Assembly: GCF_049898325.1 (NCBI RefSeq)
Contig: NZ_JAFCXL010000001.1
Location: 1 to 64,000, forward strand
From: JAFCUW01 sp049898325
Lineage (GTDB): Bacteria; Pseudomonadota; Gammaproteobacteria; Burkholderiales; Burkholderiaceae_D
DNA length: 64,000 bases
Direction: 5' to 3'
The position numbers and the translations under genes were made by a program. The notes beneath the pieces are model-generated. The model made no database searches and was not told where the DNA came from. It worked only from the letters and a program-made list of their open reading frames with translations. Shown here piece by piece: positions 33,277-41,598 of this stretch (positions are counted from its first letter, which is position 1; the number at the start of each line of letters is the position of its first letter).

Positions 33277-33618
33277 TCAGTGCGCGTAGTTGCCAGCGGT
33301 ACCAGTCTGCTCGGCAGGCGTCGCCTTGTCGTCCGCCTTCGGCCGGCCCTGGGCGTCGGACAGGCGGTACTTGGTACGGCGATCGCCCATCAGGTCGCGC
33401 AGGTCGCGGATGCTCATGCCCGTCACTTCGTGCATGCGAATGAGCAGGGAGGCGCCCACTGGCAAGCGGTGGTGACGAATCTTGCTGATCACGGGCGGTG
33501 CCACTTCGAGCATGCGCGACAGGGCCGCATCGTTCTTCAGCTGCATTTTACCCAGCAAAATATCGAGCAGGTGATTGGGGTTGTAACTTTCTTGGGATGC
33601 CAGAGCATGGTGTGCCAT
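33277..33618 (-). CDS. Helix-turn-helix protein, Oxalobacteraceae-type
   Basis: A 113-residue protein with a Cro/CI-type HTH: LLGKMQLKNDAALSRMLEV then APPVISKIRHHRLPVG, followed by MSIRDLRDLMGDRR. GAGGTAA precedes its ATG. The charged C-terminal tail has no recognised domain. I recognise the general type as a small solitary DNA-binding protein, but not its regulon. It is followed on its 5' side by a long AT-rich intergenic region (33619-34247), perhaps its own regulatory region. Confidence 0.6.
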   Translation of the reverse strand: MAHHALASQESYNPNHLLDILLGKMQLKNDAALSRMLEVAPPVISKIRHHRLPVGASLLIRMHEVTGMSIRDLRDLMGDRRTKYRLSDAQGRPKADDKATPAEQTGTAGNYAH

Positions 33619-34247
33619 GATTTACCTCGTCTGAGTGAAATGAATAGTTCGGTGAAGAACTTTATGAAAGACTATCTTTCGGCTAAATTAGTTCCCGGAA
33701 AATCGCTGCTGCCGGGGATGATTTTTTATCCCTGATCAACTACCCTCCGGCGCCATTGCGCTAAGCGCTACGCACTGCCCGCACGCTTGCCAATCAAACA
33801 AATTAACGGACCTGAACGCCTTCAGTACATCCGACCTTCGCCGTGCGGCCCTTGTTTGAAATCAAGCTAACGCGAGGAAAGCTTGTCACATCGTCATTTC
33901 AACACATGGGGGCAATGTGTGGCGCACGCAAGAGAACATTCGCACGTTTTATAGGATCAAATGCCTATTGGAATGTATTGTTTATTAAAAAAAATATTTA
34001 TGGCGATCACGCAAATTCGCCTATGGGAACAGCATCGGGCTTGGTCGGCATATGCCCGATGACAAGCTTGCATTAATTCATTTTGGCCATGAATAAGGAC
34101 GCCGGTAGCATTGTTTCAAAACGTTACAAACAGCCGTGCCGCCGCAAGCGCCAAGTGCGCAGCACCGCGGCCGCCGATTTACGGTAAACTTGCCGGTCCT
34201 GCCGCCGGTGGCGGTCACCCCGGGCAGTCAATCAATTAAGCGATTTC
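33619..34247. promoter_or_regulatory. Long AT-rich intergenic region with palindromes
   Basis: These 630 bp have no gene I can support. Parts, especially 33840-34080, are AT-rich. catcgggc (34033-34040) and gcccgatg (34054-34061) form an 8-bp hairpin with a 13-base loop that contains the 10-bp palindrome ggcatatgcc (34047-34056). The region should hold the HTH gene's promoter and, to the right, the miaB promoter. Confidence 0.4.
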
Positions 34248-35615
34248 ATGCAGAAAAAAGTCTTCATCAAAACCTTCGGCTGCCAGATGAACGAGTACGA
34301 CTCGGACAAGATGGCGGACGTGCTGGGCGCCTCCGATGGCCTGGTCCGTACCGACACGCCGGAGGACGCCGACGTGATCCTCCTGAACACCTGCTCGGTG
34401 CGCGAAAAGGCGCAGGAAAAAGTGTTTTCCGACCTGGGCCGGCTGCGCGAACTCAAGCTCGCCCGGCCCGACCTGATCATCGGCGTGGGCGGCTGCGTGG
34501 CGTCGCAGGAAGGCGCCGCCATCGTCAAGCGGGCGCCGTATGTCGACCTGGTGTTCGGCCCGCAAACCCTGCACCGCCTGCCGCAGATGGTGCGCGAGCG
34601 GCGCAGCAGCGGCAACGCGCAGGTCGACATCAGCTTTCCCGAGATCGAAAAATTCGACCACCTGCCGCCGGCCAAGGTGGACGGCCCGTGCGCCTTCGTC
34701 TCGATCATGGAAGGCTGCAGCAAATACTGCAGTTACTGCGTGGTGCCCTACACGCGCGGCGAAGAAGTCTCCCGCCGCTTCGAGGACGTGCTGGCCGAAG
34801 TGGCCGGCCTGGCCGCCCAGGGTGTGCACGAAATCACCCTGCTGGGCCAGAACGTGAATGCCTTCCGCGGCGAGATGGAGGGCGGCGAGATGGCCGACTT
34901 CGCGCTGTTGCTCGAATACGTCGCCGCCATCGACGGCATCGAGCGGATCCGCTTCGTCACCAGCCACCCGAAAGAGTTCACCCAGCGCCTGATCGACGCC
35001 TACGCCCGCATTCCGCAACTGGTCGACCACCTGTACCTGCCGGCCCAGCACGGCTCCGACAAGGTGCTCGGCGCCATGAAGCGGGGCTACACGGCGCTCG
35101 AGTACAAGTCGATCGTGCGGCGCATCCGCGCGGTGCGGCCGAACATGTCGGTGTCGTCCGATTTCATCGTCGGTTTTCCCGGCGAGAGCGAGGCCGATTT
35201 TGAGGCCATGATGAAGCTGATCGCCGACGTCGGCTTCGACACCAGCTACAGCTTCATCTTCAGCAAGCGCCCCGGCACGCCGGCCGCTTCGCTGGCCGAC
35301 GACACGCCGCACGAGCTCAAGCTGGCGCGATTGCAGCGCCTGCAGGCGGCGATCGACGCCAACACGCGCCGCTTCAGCGCCGCCATGGTCGGCACCGTGC
35401 AGCGCATCCTGGTCGAAGGGGCGTCGAAAAAGGACGCCGCCGAACTGCAGGGCCGCAGCGAGAACAACCGGGTGGTCAACTTCGCCGTGCCGGACGGCGT
35501 CGACGCCGCCGCGCTGGCCGGCAGCATGGTCGAGGTGCGCATCACCGAGAGTTTTAATTACACCTTGCGCGGTGAGCTCCTCACCAGCGCCGCCTTGATT
35601 GCGAACGCCCGTTGA
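34248..35615 (+). CDS. miaB: tRNA-2-methylthio-N6-dimethylallyladenosine synthase MiaB
   Basis: The 455-residue radical-SAM enzyme shows MiaB features in order: N-terminal iron-sulfur cluster motif FGCQMNEYDS, NTCSVREKAQEK and GVGGCVAS; radical-SAM core motif GCSKYCSYCVVPYTRG; and the C-terminal TRAM domain. It adds methylthio to i6A at position 37 of tRNAs. The reading frame ends four bases into the next start (TTGA), so it is translationally coupled to phoH, as in related bacteria. Confidence 0.97.
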   Translation: MQKKVFIKTFGCQMNEYDSDKMADVLGASDGLVRTDTPEDADVILLNTCSVREKAQEKVFSDLGRLRELKLARPDLIIGVGGCVASQEGAAIVKRAPYVDLVFGPQTLHRLPQMVRERRSSGNAQVDISFPEIEKFDHLPPAKVDGPCAFVSIMEGCSKYCSYCVVPYTRGEEVSRRFEDVLAEVAGLAAQGVHEITLLGQNVNAFRGEMEGGEMADFALLLEYVAAIDGIERIRFVTSHPKEFTQRLIDAYARIPQLVDHLYLPAQHGSDKVLGAMKRGYTALEYKSIVRRIRAVRPNMSVSSDFIVGFPGESEADFEAMMKLIADVGFDTSYSFIFSKRPGTPAASLADDTPHELKLARLQRLQAAIDANTRRFSAAMVGTVQRILVEGASKKDAAELQGRSENNRVVNFAVPDGVDAAALAGSMVEVRITESFNYTLRGELLTSAALIANAR

Positions 35616-36664
35616 AAAACCGAACCCCCATGCAGCCCTCGTATTTCGTCCCCGAGCCGCTCGACAACACCCGCCTGGCCCACCTGTGCGGACCGCTCGA
35701 TGAGAACCTGCGGCAGATCTCGGCGGCGCTGGACGTGACGATTTTCCGCCGCGGCGAAAAATTCATCGTCAGCGGCAGCAATGCCGACCAGGCGGTGGCG
35801 ATCCTCGAACGGTTCTATGCGGTGGCCAACAAGATCGTGCCGCTCGAAGAAGTGCAACTGGCGCTGGTCGAACAGCGCACCGGCCTGGTGGCGTCCGACG
35901 GCAGCCCCGCGCCGGCCGCGCAACTGGCCGAGATCGACATCGCCACGCCGGTGCTGAAAACCCGCCGCCACGACCTGCGCGGGCGCACCCCGCACCAGAT
36001 CGCCTACCTGCGCAACATCCTCGAACACGACATCGCCTTCGGCGTGGGCCCGGCCGGCACCGGCAAGACCTACCTGGCGGTGGCCTGCGCCGTCGACGCC
36101 CTCGAGCGCGACGCCGTCAAGCGCATCGTGCTCACCCGCCCCGCCGTGGAAGCGGGCGAGCGGCTCGGCTTCCTTCCCGGCGACATGGCCTCGAAGGTCG
36201 ACCCGTATCTGCGCCCCCTGTACGACGCGCTGTACGACCTGCTGGGCTTCGACCGCACCCAGAAGATGTTCGAAAAACAGGTCATCGAGATCGCCCCGCT
36301 GGCCTATATGCGGGGCCGCACGCTCAATCACGCCTTCGTCATTCTCGATGAGGCGCAAAACACCACGGTCGAACAGATGAAGATGTTCCTCACCCGGATC
36401 GGCTTCGGCAGCAAGGCCGTGGTGACGGGCGACGTCACCCAGGTCGACCTGCACAAGACCCAGAAAAGCGGCCTGGTCGACGCCGTCCAGGTGCTCAAGG
36501 ACGTGCGCGGCATCGCGTTTACCCAGTTCACCAGCGCCGACGTGGTGCGCCATCCGCTGGTCGGTCGCATCGTCGACGCCTACGAATCGGCCGCCGCGGC
36601 CGATGCCGCCTCGGCCCTGCTCACCCTCTCCCAACCGGCTGCCAAGCATGTCCGCAAAAAATAA
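35612..36664 (+). CDS. ybeZ: PhoH-like ATPase (YbeZ)
   Basis: A 350-residue P-loop ATPase with GPAGTGKTYLAVACAVDAL (near 148), LTRPAVEAGERLGFLPGD and LDEAQNTT (Walker B), typical of YbeZ/PhoH-like RNA-linked ATPases that pair with YbeY. The TTG at 35612 overlaps the miaB stop (TTGA) and keeps MKNRTPMQPS; ATG 35630 is a shorter alternative without a clear ribosome site. Despite the name it has no proven role in phosphate regulation here. Confidence 0.92.
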   Translation: MKNRTPMQPSYFVPEPLDNTRLAHLCGPLDENLRQISAALDVTIFRRGEKFIVSGSNADQAVAILERFYAVANKIVPLEEVQLALVEQRTGLVASDGSPAPAAQLAEIDIATPVLKTRRHDLRGRTPHQIAYLRNILEHDIAFGVGPAGTGKTYLAVACAVDALERDAVKRIVLTRPAVEAGERLGFLPGDMASKVDPYLRPLYDALYDLLGFDRTQKMFEKQVIEIAPLAYMRGRTLNHAFVILDEAQNTTVEQMKMFLTRIGFGSKAVVTGDVTQVDLHKTQKSGLVDAVQVLKDVRGIAFTQFTSADVVRHPLVGRIVDAYESAAAADAASALLTLSQPAAKHVRKK

Positions 36665-37121
36665 ACTCGCCCTGTCCGTCCAGTACCCCGATACGCGCCT
36701 GCAGGCGAGCCTGACGCGGCCGAAAATCCGCAAATGGGTCAAGGCCGCCTTGCTGGGACCGGCCGAACTGACCATCCGCTTCGTCGACGCCGCCGAGGGC
36801 CAGGCCCTCAACCGCGACTACCGCGACAAGGACTACGCCACCAACGTGCTCACGTTCGCCTACAACGAAGGCGAGGAGCTGGCCGACGACGAGCCGGTGC
36901 GCGCCGACATCATCCTGTGCACGGACGTGCTCGAGCGGGAAGCGGGCGAACAGCATAAAACGGTGGAAGAACACGCCGCCCACCTGATCGTCCACGGCGT
37001 GCTGCACGCCCAGGGCTACGATCACATGGAAGACGACGAAGCGACCGAAATGGAATTGTTCGAAACGGATATCCTGGAAACGCTGGGTTTTGCCGACCCC
37101 TACGCAGACCAGGCCGCCTGA
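36648..37121 (+). CDS. ybeY: Endoribonuclease YbeY
   Basis: The 157-residue enzyme has the YbeY metal-binding motif HGVLHAQGYDH (near 118-128) and the NVLTF strand and DIILC core. It processes 16S rRNA ends and is part of the phoH-ybeY pair. Its start at 36648 overlaps the phoH stop. A longer in-frame start at 36603 lies inside phoH and gives a non-conserved N-terminus, so the shorter start is chosen. Confidence 0.95.
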   Translation: MSAKNKLALSVQYPDTRLQASLTRPKIRKWVKAALLGPAELTIRFVDAAEGQALNRDYRDKDYATNVLTFAYNEGEELADDEPVRADIILCTDVLEREAGEQHKTVEEHAAHLIVHGVLHAQGYDHMEDDEATEMELFETDILETLGFADPYADQAA

Positions 37122-37268
37122 CGGTTACAGTTGCAACAGGGGGATAATATTCCCTCACACATGTTGCAATTGCTTACCCGGCCTGTGTGAATCAGCCCAC
37201 ACTGGCGCACCGCCCCTTGCGGTCTAATGGAAACTTGATTGTGACCATTTTATTCAAGGAGTGTGTGC

Positions 37269-37877
37269 ATGCGTAAAACCAAATCCAACCCTGCCCCGCT
37301 GCCGTTCGCCCCGCTGCAGTTTGCCCCGTTCGCCCCGTTTCCCGGCCACGCCATGCCGGCCCTCGACGGCGACACGGGCGCCGACGTGTGCGTGGTCGGC
37401 GCCTCGCTGGCCGGCTTGCGCACCGCCTACGACCTTTTGCAAAACGGAAAATCGGTGGTCGTCATCGAATCCGCGCCGACCCTGCCGGGCCTGGACGCCG
37501 CCGCCGTGACAGGCGCCCCCCGGCTGGCCGATCTGCTCGGGGCCGACGATGTGCGGGCGGGCGTTCAGCGCGCGCCGGCCTCGGCGAACGAACTGGCCTA
37601 CGCCATCGTGCAACTGGGCGGACGCATTCACGGCGCCACCCGCGTGCTCGACATCAGCGCCGAGCACAATATGCAGGTGGTGACGACCTACCAGGGCGCC
37701 ATCGTGGCGCGCGTGGTGGTGGTGGCGACAGACCAGGCAATGCCGGGGTCGGGCTTGCGCAGCGGCGGGGCCGCCCCGCGCAAGCCCGGAGACACCCCGG
37801 CCCTGCGGGTACTGACCACGCCCGCGCCGGACATCGCCGCCCTGTTCAAGCCCTTCGGCCAGCGCAGGGCCGCCTGA
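37269..37877 (+). CDS. FAD/NAD(P)-binding protein, short form
   Basis: A 202-residue protein with one Rossmann motif: ADVCVVGASLAGLRTAYDL followed by VVVIES, i.e. GxxxxG plus an acidic strand end, as in flavin amine-oxidase-like proteins. There is no recognised catalytic or FAD-covering second half, although IVARVVVVATD gives the family's second core strand. It may be a remnant or a small domain-only protein. AAGGAG is ideally placed before ATG 37269. It lies between ybeY and corC, where housekeeping genes normally adjoin. Confidence 0.5.
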   Translation: MRKTKSNPAPLPFAPLQFAPFAPFPGHAMPALDGDTGADVCVVGASLAGLRTAYDLLQNGKSVVVIESAPTLPGLDAAAVTGAPRLADLLGADDVRAGVQRAPASANELAYAIVQLGGRIHGATRVLDISAEHNMQVVTTYQGAIVARVVVVATDQAMPGSGLRSGGAAPRKPGDTPALRVLTTPAPDIAALFKPFGQRRAA

Positions 37878-37881
37878 GCCA

Positions 37882-40098
37882 TCACGCCTTTTTCAGCGCC
37901 GCCGGGTCCAGCGGCAGCTTGCGCAGGCGCTTGCCGGTGGCGTTGAAGACGGCGTTGGCCAGCGCCGGCGCGATGGCCGCCGTGCCCGGTTCGCCGATGC
38001 CGCCCGGCTCGTCCGTGCTGGCGACGATGTGCACTTCCACCACCGGCGCCTCGTTCATGCGCATCATGCGGTAGTCGCCGAAGTTTGACTGCACCACGCG
38101 GCCCTTGTCGAAGGTGATCTGGCCGTACAGGGCGGCGCTCAGGCCGAACACGATGCCCCCTTCCATTTGCGCCACCACCGTGTCCGGGTTGATCACCTGG
38201 CCACAATCGAGCGCGCACACCACTCGGTGCACCTTGACGTCGCCGTCCGGTCCCACCGACACCTCGGCCACCTGCGCCATGTAGCTGCCGAAGGCGAACT
38301 GCATCGACACGCCGCGTCCCACGCGCCGCCCCGCCACCGCCTTCAAGGGCTGCTTCCAGTGCGCCTTCTCGGCCACCAGGTCGAGCACGCGCAGCATGCG
38401 CGGCGCCTTGCTGAGCAGCGCGCGGCGGTAGCCGACGGGGTCGAGCCTGGCGGCGGCCGCCAGCTCGTCCATGAAACTCTCGACGACGAACACATTGTGG
38501 GTGGGGCCGACGCCGCGCCAGAACGCGGTCGGCACGGGCGGCTCGTGGCGCACGTATTCGACGCGCATGTCGGCGATCGTGTATTGCAGCTCGCGGGCCC
38601 CTTCGACGGCGTCCGGATCGACCCCGTCCTTGACCGCGCCCGGCGCGAAGCGCGCCATGATGGACGAGCCGGTGACCTTGTGCAACCAGGCCGCCGGCAT
38701 GCCCTTGGCGTCGAGCCGGGCCGACAGGCGGTCGACGTAATACGGGCGGAACATGTCGTGCTGGATGTCTTCCTCGCGGCTCCAGATGAACTTGACGGGC
38801 CCTTTCATGAGCTTGGCGAACGACACCGCCTGCACCACGTAGTCGACTTCCAGGCGGCGGCCGAAACCGCCGCCCAGGTAAAAATTGTGCACCTTGATTT
38901 TTTCCAGCGGCAGGCCGGTCAGCCTGGCCGCCGCCCCTTGCGCCATGCTGGGCACCTGGGTGCCCACCCACAGGTCGCAGCCGTCGGCGCGCAGATCGAC
39001 CGTGCAGTTGATCGGCTCCATGGTGGCATGGGCCAGGAAGGGCAGCTCGTAGACGGCGTCGATGCGGCGCCCCTTTTCGCCCAGCGAGCGGGCGACGTCG
39101 CCCAGGTTTTCCGCCACCGCGCCGGGCTGCCCGGCCGCCTTCATCATGTCGGCGCGCATGCTCGCGCTGCTCATGGCGCCATGCGGGCCATCGTCCCAGG
39201 TGGGCGCCAGCGCGGCCAGGCCCTGCCTGGCCGCCCACATGTGGTCGGCCACCACCGCCACCGCGTTGTCCAGTTTGAGCACCTGGCGCACGCCCTTGAC
39301 GGCGAGCGCCTTGGCCTCGTCCACGCTCTTGAGCTTGCCGCCGACGACGGGCGAAGCCGCCACCGTGGCGATCGCCATCCCCGGCAGGCGGGCGTCGATG
39401 CCGAACAGCGCCGTGCCGTTGGTTTTTTCGACGCTGTCCAGGCGCAGGTGCGACTTGCCGATCAGGGTGTAGCCGCCGGCGCTTTTCAAGGTGATCGTTT
39501 TTGGTACCGGCAGCCTGGCGGCGGCGTCGACCAGTTCGCCGAAGCCCAGGCTGCGCTTGCCGGCCGGGTCGATCACGGCGCCGTCTTTCACGTGCAAGGT
39601 GGCGCCGTCGACGCCCCATTGTTGCGCCGCCGCCGATACCAGCACGCTGCGGGCGGTGGCGCCCGCTTCGCGCAGGGGCTTCCAGGCCGCGCGCACGGAG
39701 GTCGAACCGCCGGTGACCTGGCCGCCCAGCATTGGGTCACTGTAGAGGGTGTTGTCGGCGGGCGCCTGTTCCAGCTTGACCTTGGCCAGGTCGACGCCGA
39801 GCTCCTCGGCGATCAGCATGGGCATCGATGTAAATGTGCCCTGCCCCATTTCCACCTTGTGCATGACCAGCGTGACGACGCCGTCGCGGCCGATGCGGAT
39901 GAAGGCGTTCGGCGCCAGGCCGGCGCTGCGGTTCGAGGCTGCCGTGGCGGCCGCGCCGACGGCCGTTTCGGCCGGCGGATCCTTGCGGTCGCCCGGCTTG
40001 TTGGCGTCGCAGCCGGACAAATTAAAACCCACCAGCAGGCCGCCGCCGGCGGCCGCGCCCACTTGCAGGAAGCGGCGGCGGTTGACGACGGCGCTCAT
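37882..40098 (-). CDS. Isoquinoline 1-oxidoreductase-like molybdenum subunit (IorB family)
   Basis: This 738-residue protein has a twin-arginine signal (NRRRFLQVGAAAGG) and a possible lipobox (NLSGC), so it is probably exported. Family motifs: HKVEMGQGTFTSMPMLIAEE, a molybdopterin-binding GGGFGRR, and GEPGTAAIAPALANAVF near the end. It is the large molybdenum subunit of aldehyde/xanthine-oxidase-type hydroxylases lacking its own iron-sulfur domain. It overlaps the small subunit gene (TGA/ATG) at 40095. The usual third subunit, a FAD protein, is not here. Exact substrate unknown. Confidence 0.88.
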   Translation of the reverse strand: MSAVVNRRRFLQVGAAAGGGLLVGFNLSGCDANKPGDRKDPPAETAVGAAATAASNRSAGLAPNAFIRIGRDGVVTLVMHKVEMGQGTFTSMPMLIAEELGVDLAKVKLEQAPADNTLYSDPMLGGQVTGGSTSVRAAWKPLREAGATARSVLVSAAAQQWGVDGATLHVKDGAVIDPAGKRSLGFGELVDAAARLPVPKTITLKSAGGYTLIGKSHLRLDSVEKTNGTALFGIDARLPGMAIATVAASPVVGGKLKSVDEAKALAVKGVRQVLKLDNAVAVVADHMWAARQGLAALAPTWDDGPHGAMSSASMRADMMKAAGQPGAVAENLGDVARSLGEKGRRIDAVYELPFLAHATMEPINCTVDLRADGCDLWVGTQVPSMAQGAAARLTGLPLEKIKVHNFYLGGGFGRRLEVDYVVQAVSFAKLMKGPVKFIWSREEDIQHDMFRPYYVDRLSARLDAKGMPAAWLHKVTGSSIMARFAPGAVKDGVDPDAVEGARELQYTIADMRVEYVRHEPPVPTAFWRGVGPTHNVFVVESFMDELAAAARLDPVGYRRALLSKAPRMLRVLDLVAEKAHWKQPLKAVAGRRVGRGVSMQFAFGSYMAQVAEVSVGPDGDVKVHRVVCALDCGQVINPDTVVAQMEGGIVFGLSAALYGQITFDKGRVVQSNFGDYRMMRMNEAPVVEVHIVASTDEPGGIGEPGTAAIAPALANAVFNATGKRLRKLPLDPAALKKA

Positions 40099-40577
40099 GC
40101 TGCCGCTCCCGTCGCTACCGGCGCCGGCGCGGCGGCGGCGATCTTGATGGCCGCGCGAATGCGCCCGTACGTCCCGCAGCGGCAGATATTGCCCGACATG
40201 GCGTCGTCGATCTGCGCGTCGGTGGGCTTCGGCGTGGCCGTCAGCAGGGCCGTGGCGGCCATCACCTGGCCGGACTGGCAGTAACCGCACTGGACGACGT
40301 CGATCTGGCGCCAGGCGCTTTGCACGCGCGCGCCCACGGGATCGTTGCCGACCGCTTCGATGGTGACGATTTTTTTGCCGGCCGCGGCCGACACGGGCGT
40401 CACGCACGAACGCACCGCCTGGCCGTCGAGGTGAATGGTGCAGGCGCCGCACAGCGACACGCCGCAGCCGAACTTGGTACCGGTCAGGCCGGCGACGTCG
40501 CGCAGCACCCACAGCAGCGGCATATCGTCGGGCACATCGAAGTCGGTGGCGGTGCCATTGATGTTCAGCGAGGTCAT
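40095..40577 (-). CDS. 2Fe-2S subunit of an isoquinoline 1-oxidoreductase-like enzyme
   Basis: A 160-residue iron-sulfur protein with the plant-type ferredoxin cluster GCGVSLCGACTIHLDG and the second, alpha-helical cluster CGYCQSGQ... ICRCGTYGRI. It carries electrons to the molybdenum subunit at 37882. The two overlap by four bases, so they form one unit. There is no signal peptide, so export by the partner's Tat signal (hitch-hiking) is likely. Confidence 0.92.
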   Translation of the reverse strand: MTSLNINGTATDFDVPDDMPLLWVLRDVAGLTGTKFGCGVSLCGACTIHLDGQAVRSCVTPVSAAAGKKIVTIEAVGNDPVGARVQSAWRQIDVVQCGYCQSGQVMAATALLTATPKPTDAQIDDAMSGNICRCGTYGRIRAAIKIAAAAPAPVATGAAA

Positions 40578-40719
40578 GGGCTACTCCGGTTGGTTGGCGA
40601 AATCGCCAATATACGGCAATCGCGCGGCGCCCGATTGGGGCGCCCCATTTTGCTTAAAAAACGGGCACTCTCGCTTTTGATGTATGCTACGCCCATCGCA
40701 ACAACGGCTCACGCCAACT

Positions 40720-41598
40720 ATGCCAGAGCACCCTACGGACGTCCGCCTGGACGCCAAACCTCAGCGTTCCCTGTTTGAACGCCTGACTGCCTTGATCTCC
40801 CCCGAGCCTGAAAATCGCGCAGAACTGCTTGAAGTGCTGCACGATGCGCAAAGCCGCAACCTGATCGACGCCGATGCGCTGTCGATGATCGAGGGCGTCT
40901 TCCAGGTATCGGACCTGTCCGCCCGCGACATCATGGTGCCGCGCTCGCAGATGGACGTCATCGACATCAGCAAACCCATCGAAGAATGGATGCCATCGGT
41001 CCTGTCGACCGCCCACTCGCGCTTTCCCGCCGTCGAGGGCGAGCGCGACAAGGTGATCGGCATCCTGCTGGCCAAGGACCTGCTGCGCTACTACGCCGAA
41101 GAATCGTTCGACGTGCGCGACATGCTGCGCCCCGCCATCTTCATTCCCGAGTCAAAACGCCTGAACGTGCTGCTGCGCGACTTCCGCGCCAACCACAATC
41201 ACATGGCCATCGTGGTCGATGAATACAGCGGCGTGGCCGGCCTGATCACCATCGAGGACGTGCTCGAGCAGATCGTCGGCGACATCGAGGACGAATACGA
41301 CTTCGACGAGGAAGAGGACAACGTCCTGTCGATCAAGGAAGGCCATCACGGCCCGCGCTGGCGCGTCAAGGCCCTGACCGAACTGGACCAGTTCAATGAG
41401 GAAGTCGGCGCCAGCCTGGTCGACGACGACGTCGACACCATTGGCGGCCTGGTGGCCAATCACCTGGGCCGCATGCCGCACAAGGGCGATGTGTTCGACA
41501 TCGACCACCTGCGCTTCGAGGTGCTGCGCGCCGACGCCCGCCAGATCCACGTTCTGCTGGTCGAGCGCATGCCGCTGGCCGAGGACGAACACGACTGA
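40720..41598 (+). CDS. corC: CorC/HlyC-family transporter-associated protein
   Basis: The 292-residue cytoplasmic protein has two CBS domains (about 60-175, with RDIMVPRSQMDVID and MAIVVDEYSGVAGLITIEDVLEQIVGDIEDE) and a C-terminal transporter-associated domain (about 200-285). CorC is linked to Mg/Co efflux. It overlaps lnt by one base (TGATG), the standard arrangement. ATG 40720 gives a family-like start; a longer start upstream is possible. Confidence 0.93.
   Translation: MPEHPTDVRLDAKPQRSLFERLTALISPEPENRAELLEVLHDAQSRNLIDADALSMIEGVFQVSDLSARDIMVPRSQMDVIDISKPIEEWMPSVLSTAHSRFPAVEGERDKVIGILLAKDLLRYYAEESFDVRDMLRPAIFIPESKRLNVLLRDFRANHNHMAIVVDEYSGVAGLITIEDVLEQIVGDIEDEYDFDEEEDNVLSIKEGHHGPRWRVKALTELDQFNEEVGASLVDDDVDTIGGLVANHLGRMPHKGDVFDIDHLRFEVLRADARQIHVLLVERMPLAEDEHD

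Noticed and set aside
33843..34076. 77-codon plus-strand frame in the AT-rich gap
   Set aside because: No ribosome site, no domain and codon usage unlike the genome; more likely chance in AT-rich DNA.
35612..36664. Phosphate regulation for the phoH-like gene
   Set aside because: No Pho box lies before it; the gene belongs to the ybeZ branch in the miaB-ybeY operon, so the candidate PhoB promoter at 8973 is unrelated to it.
38167..40284. 705-codon plus-strand frame
   Set aside because: Antisense to the molybdenum subunit gene; composition is typical of the opposite strand of a GC-rich gene and no family signature is present.
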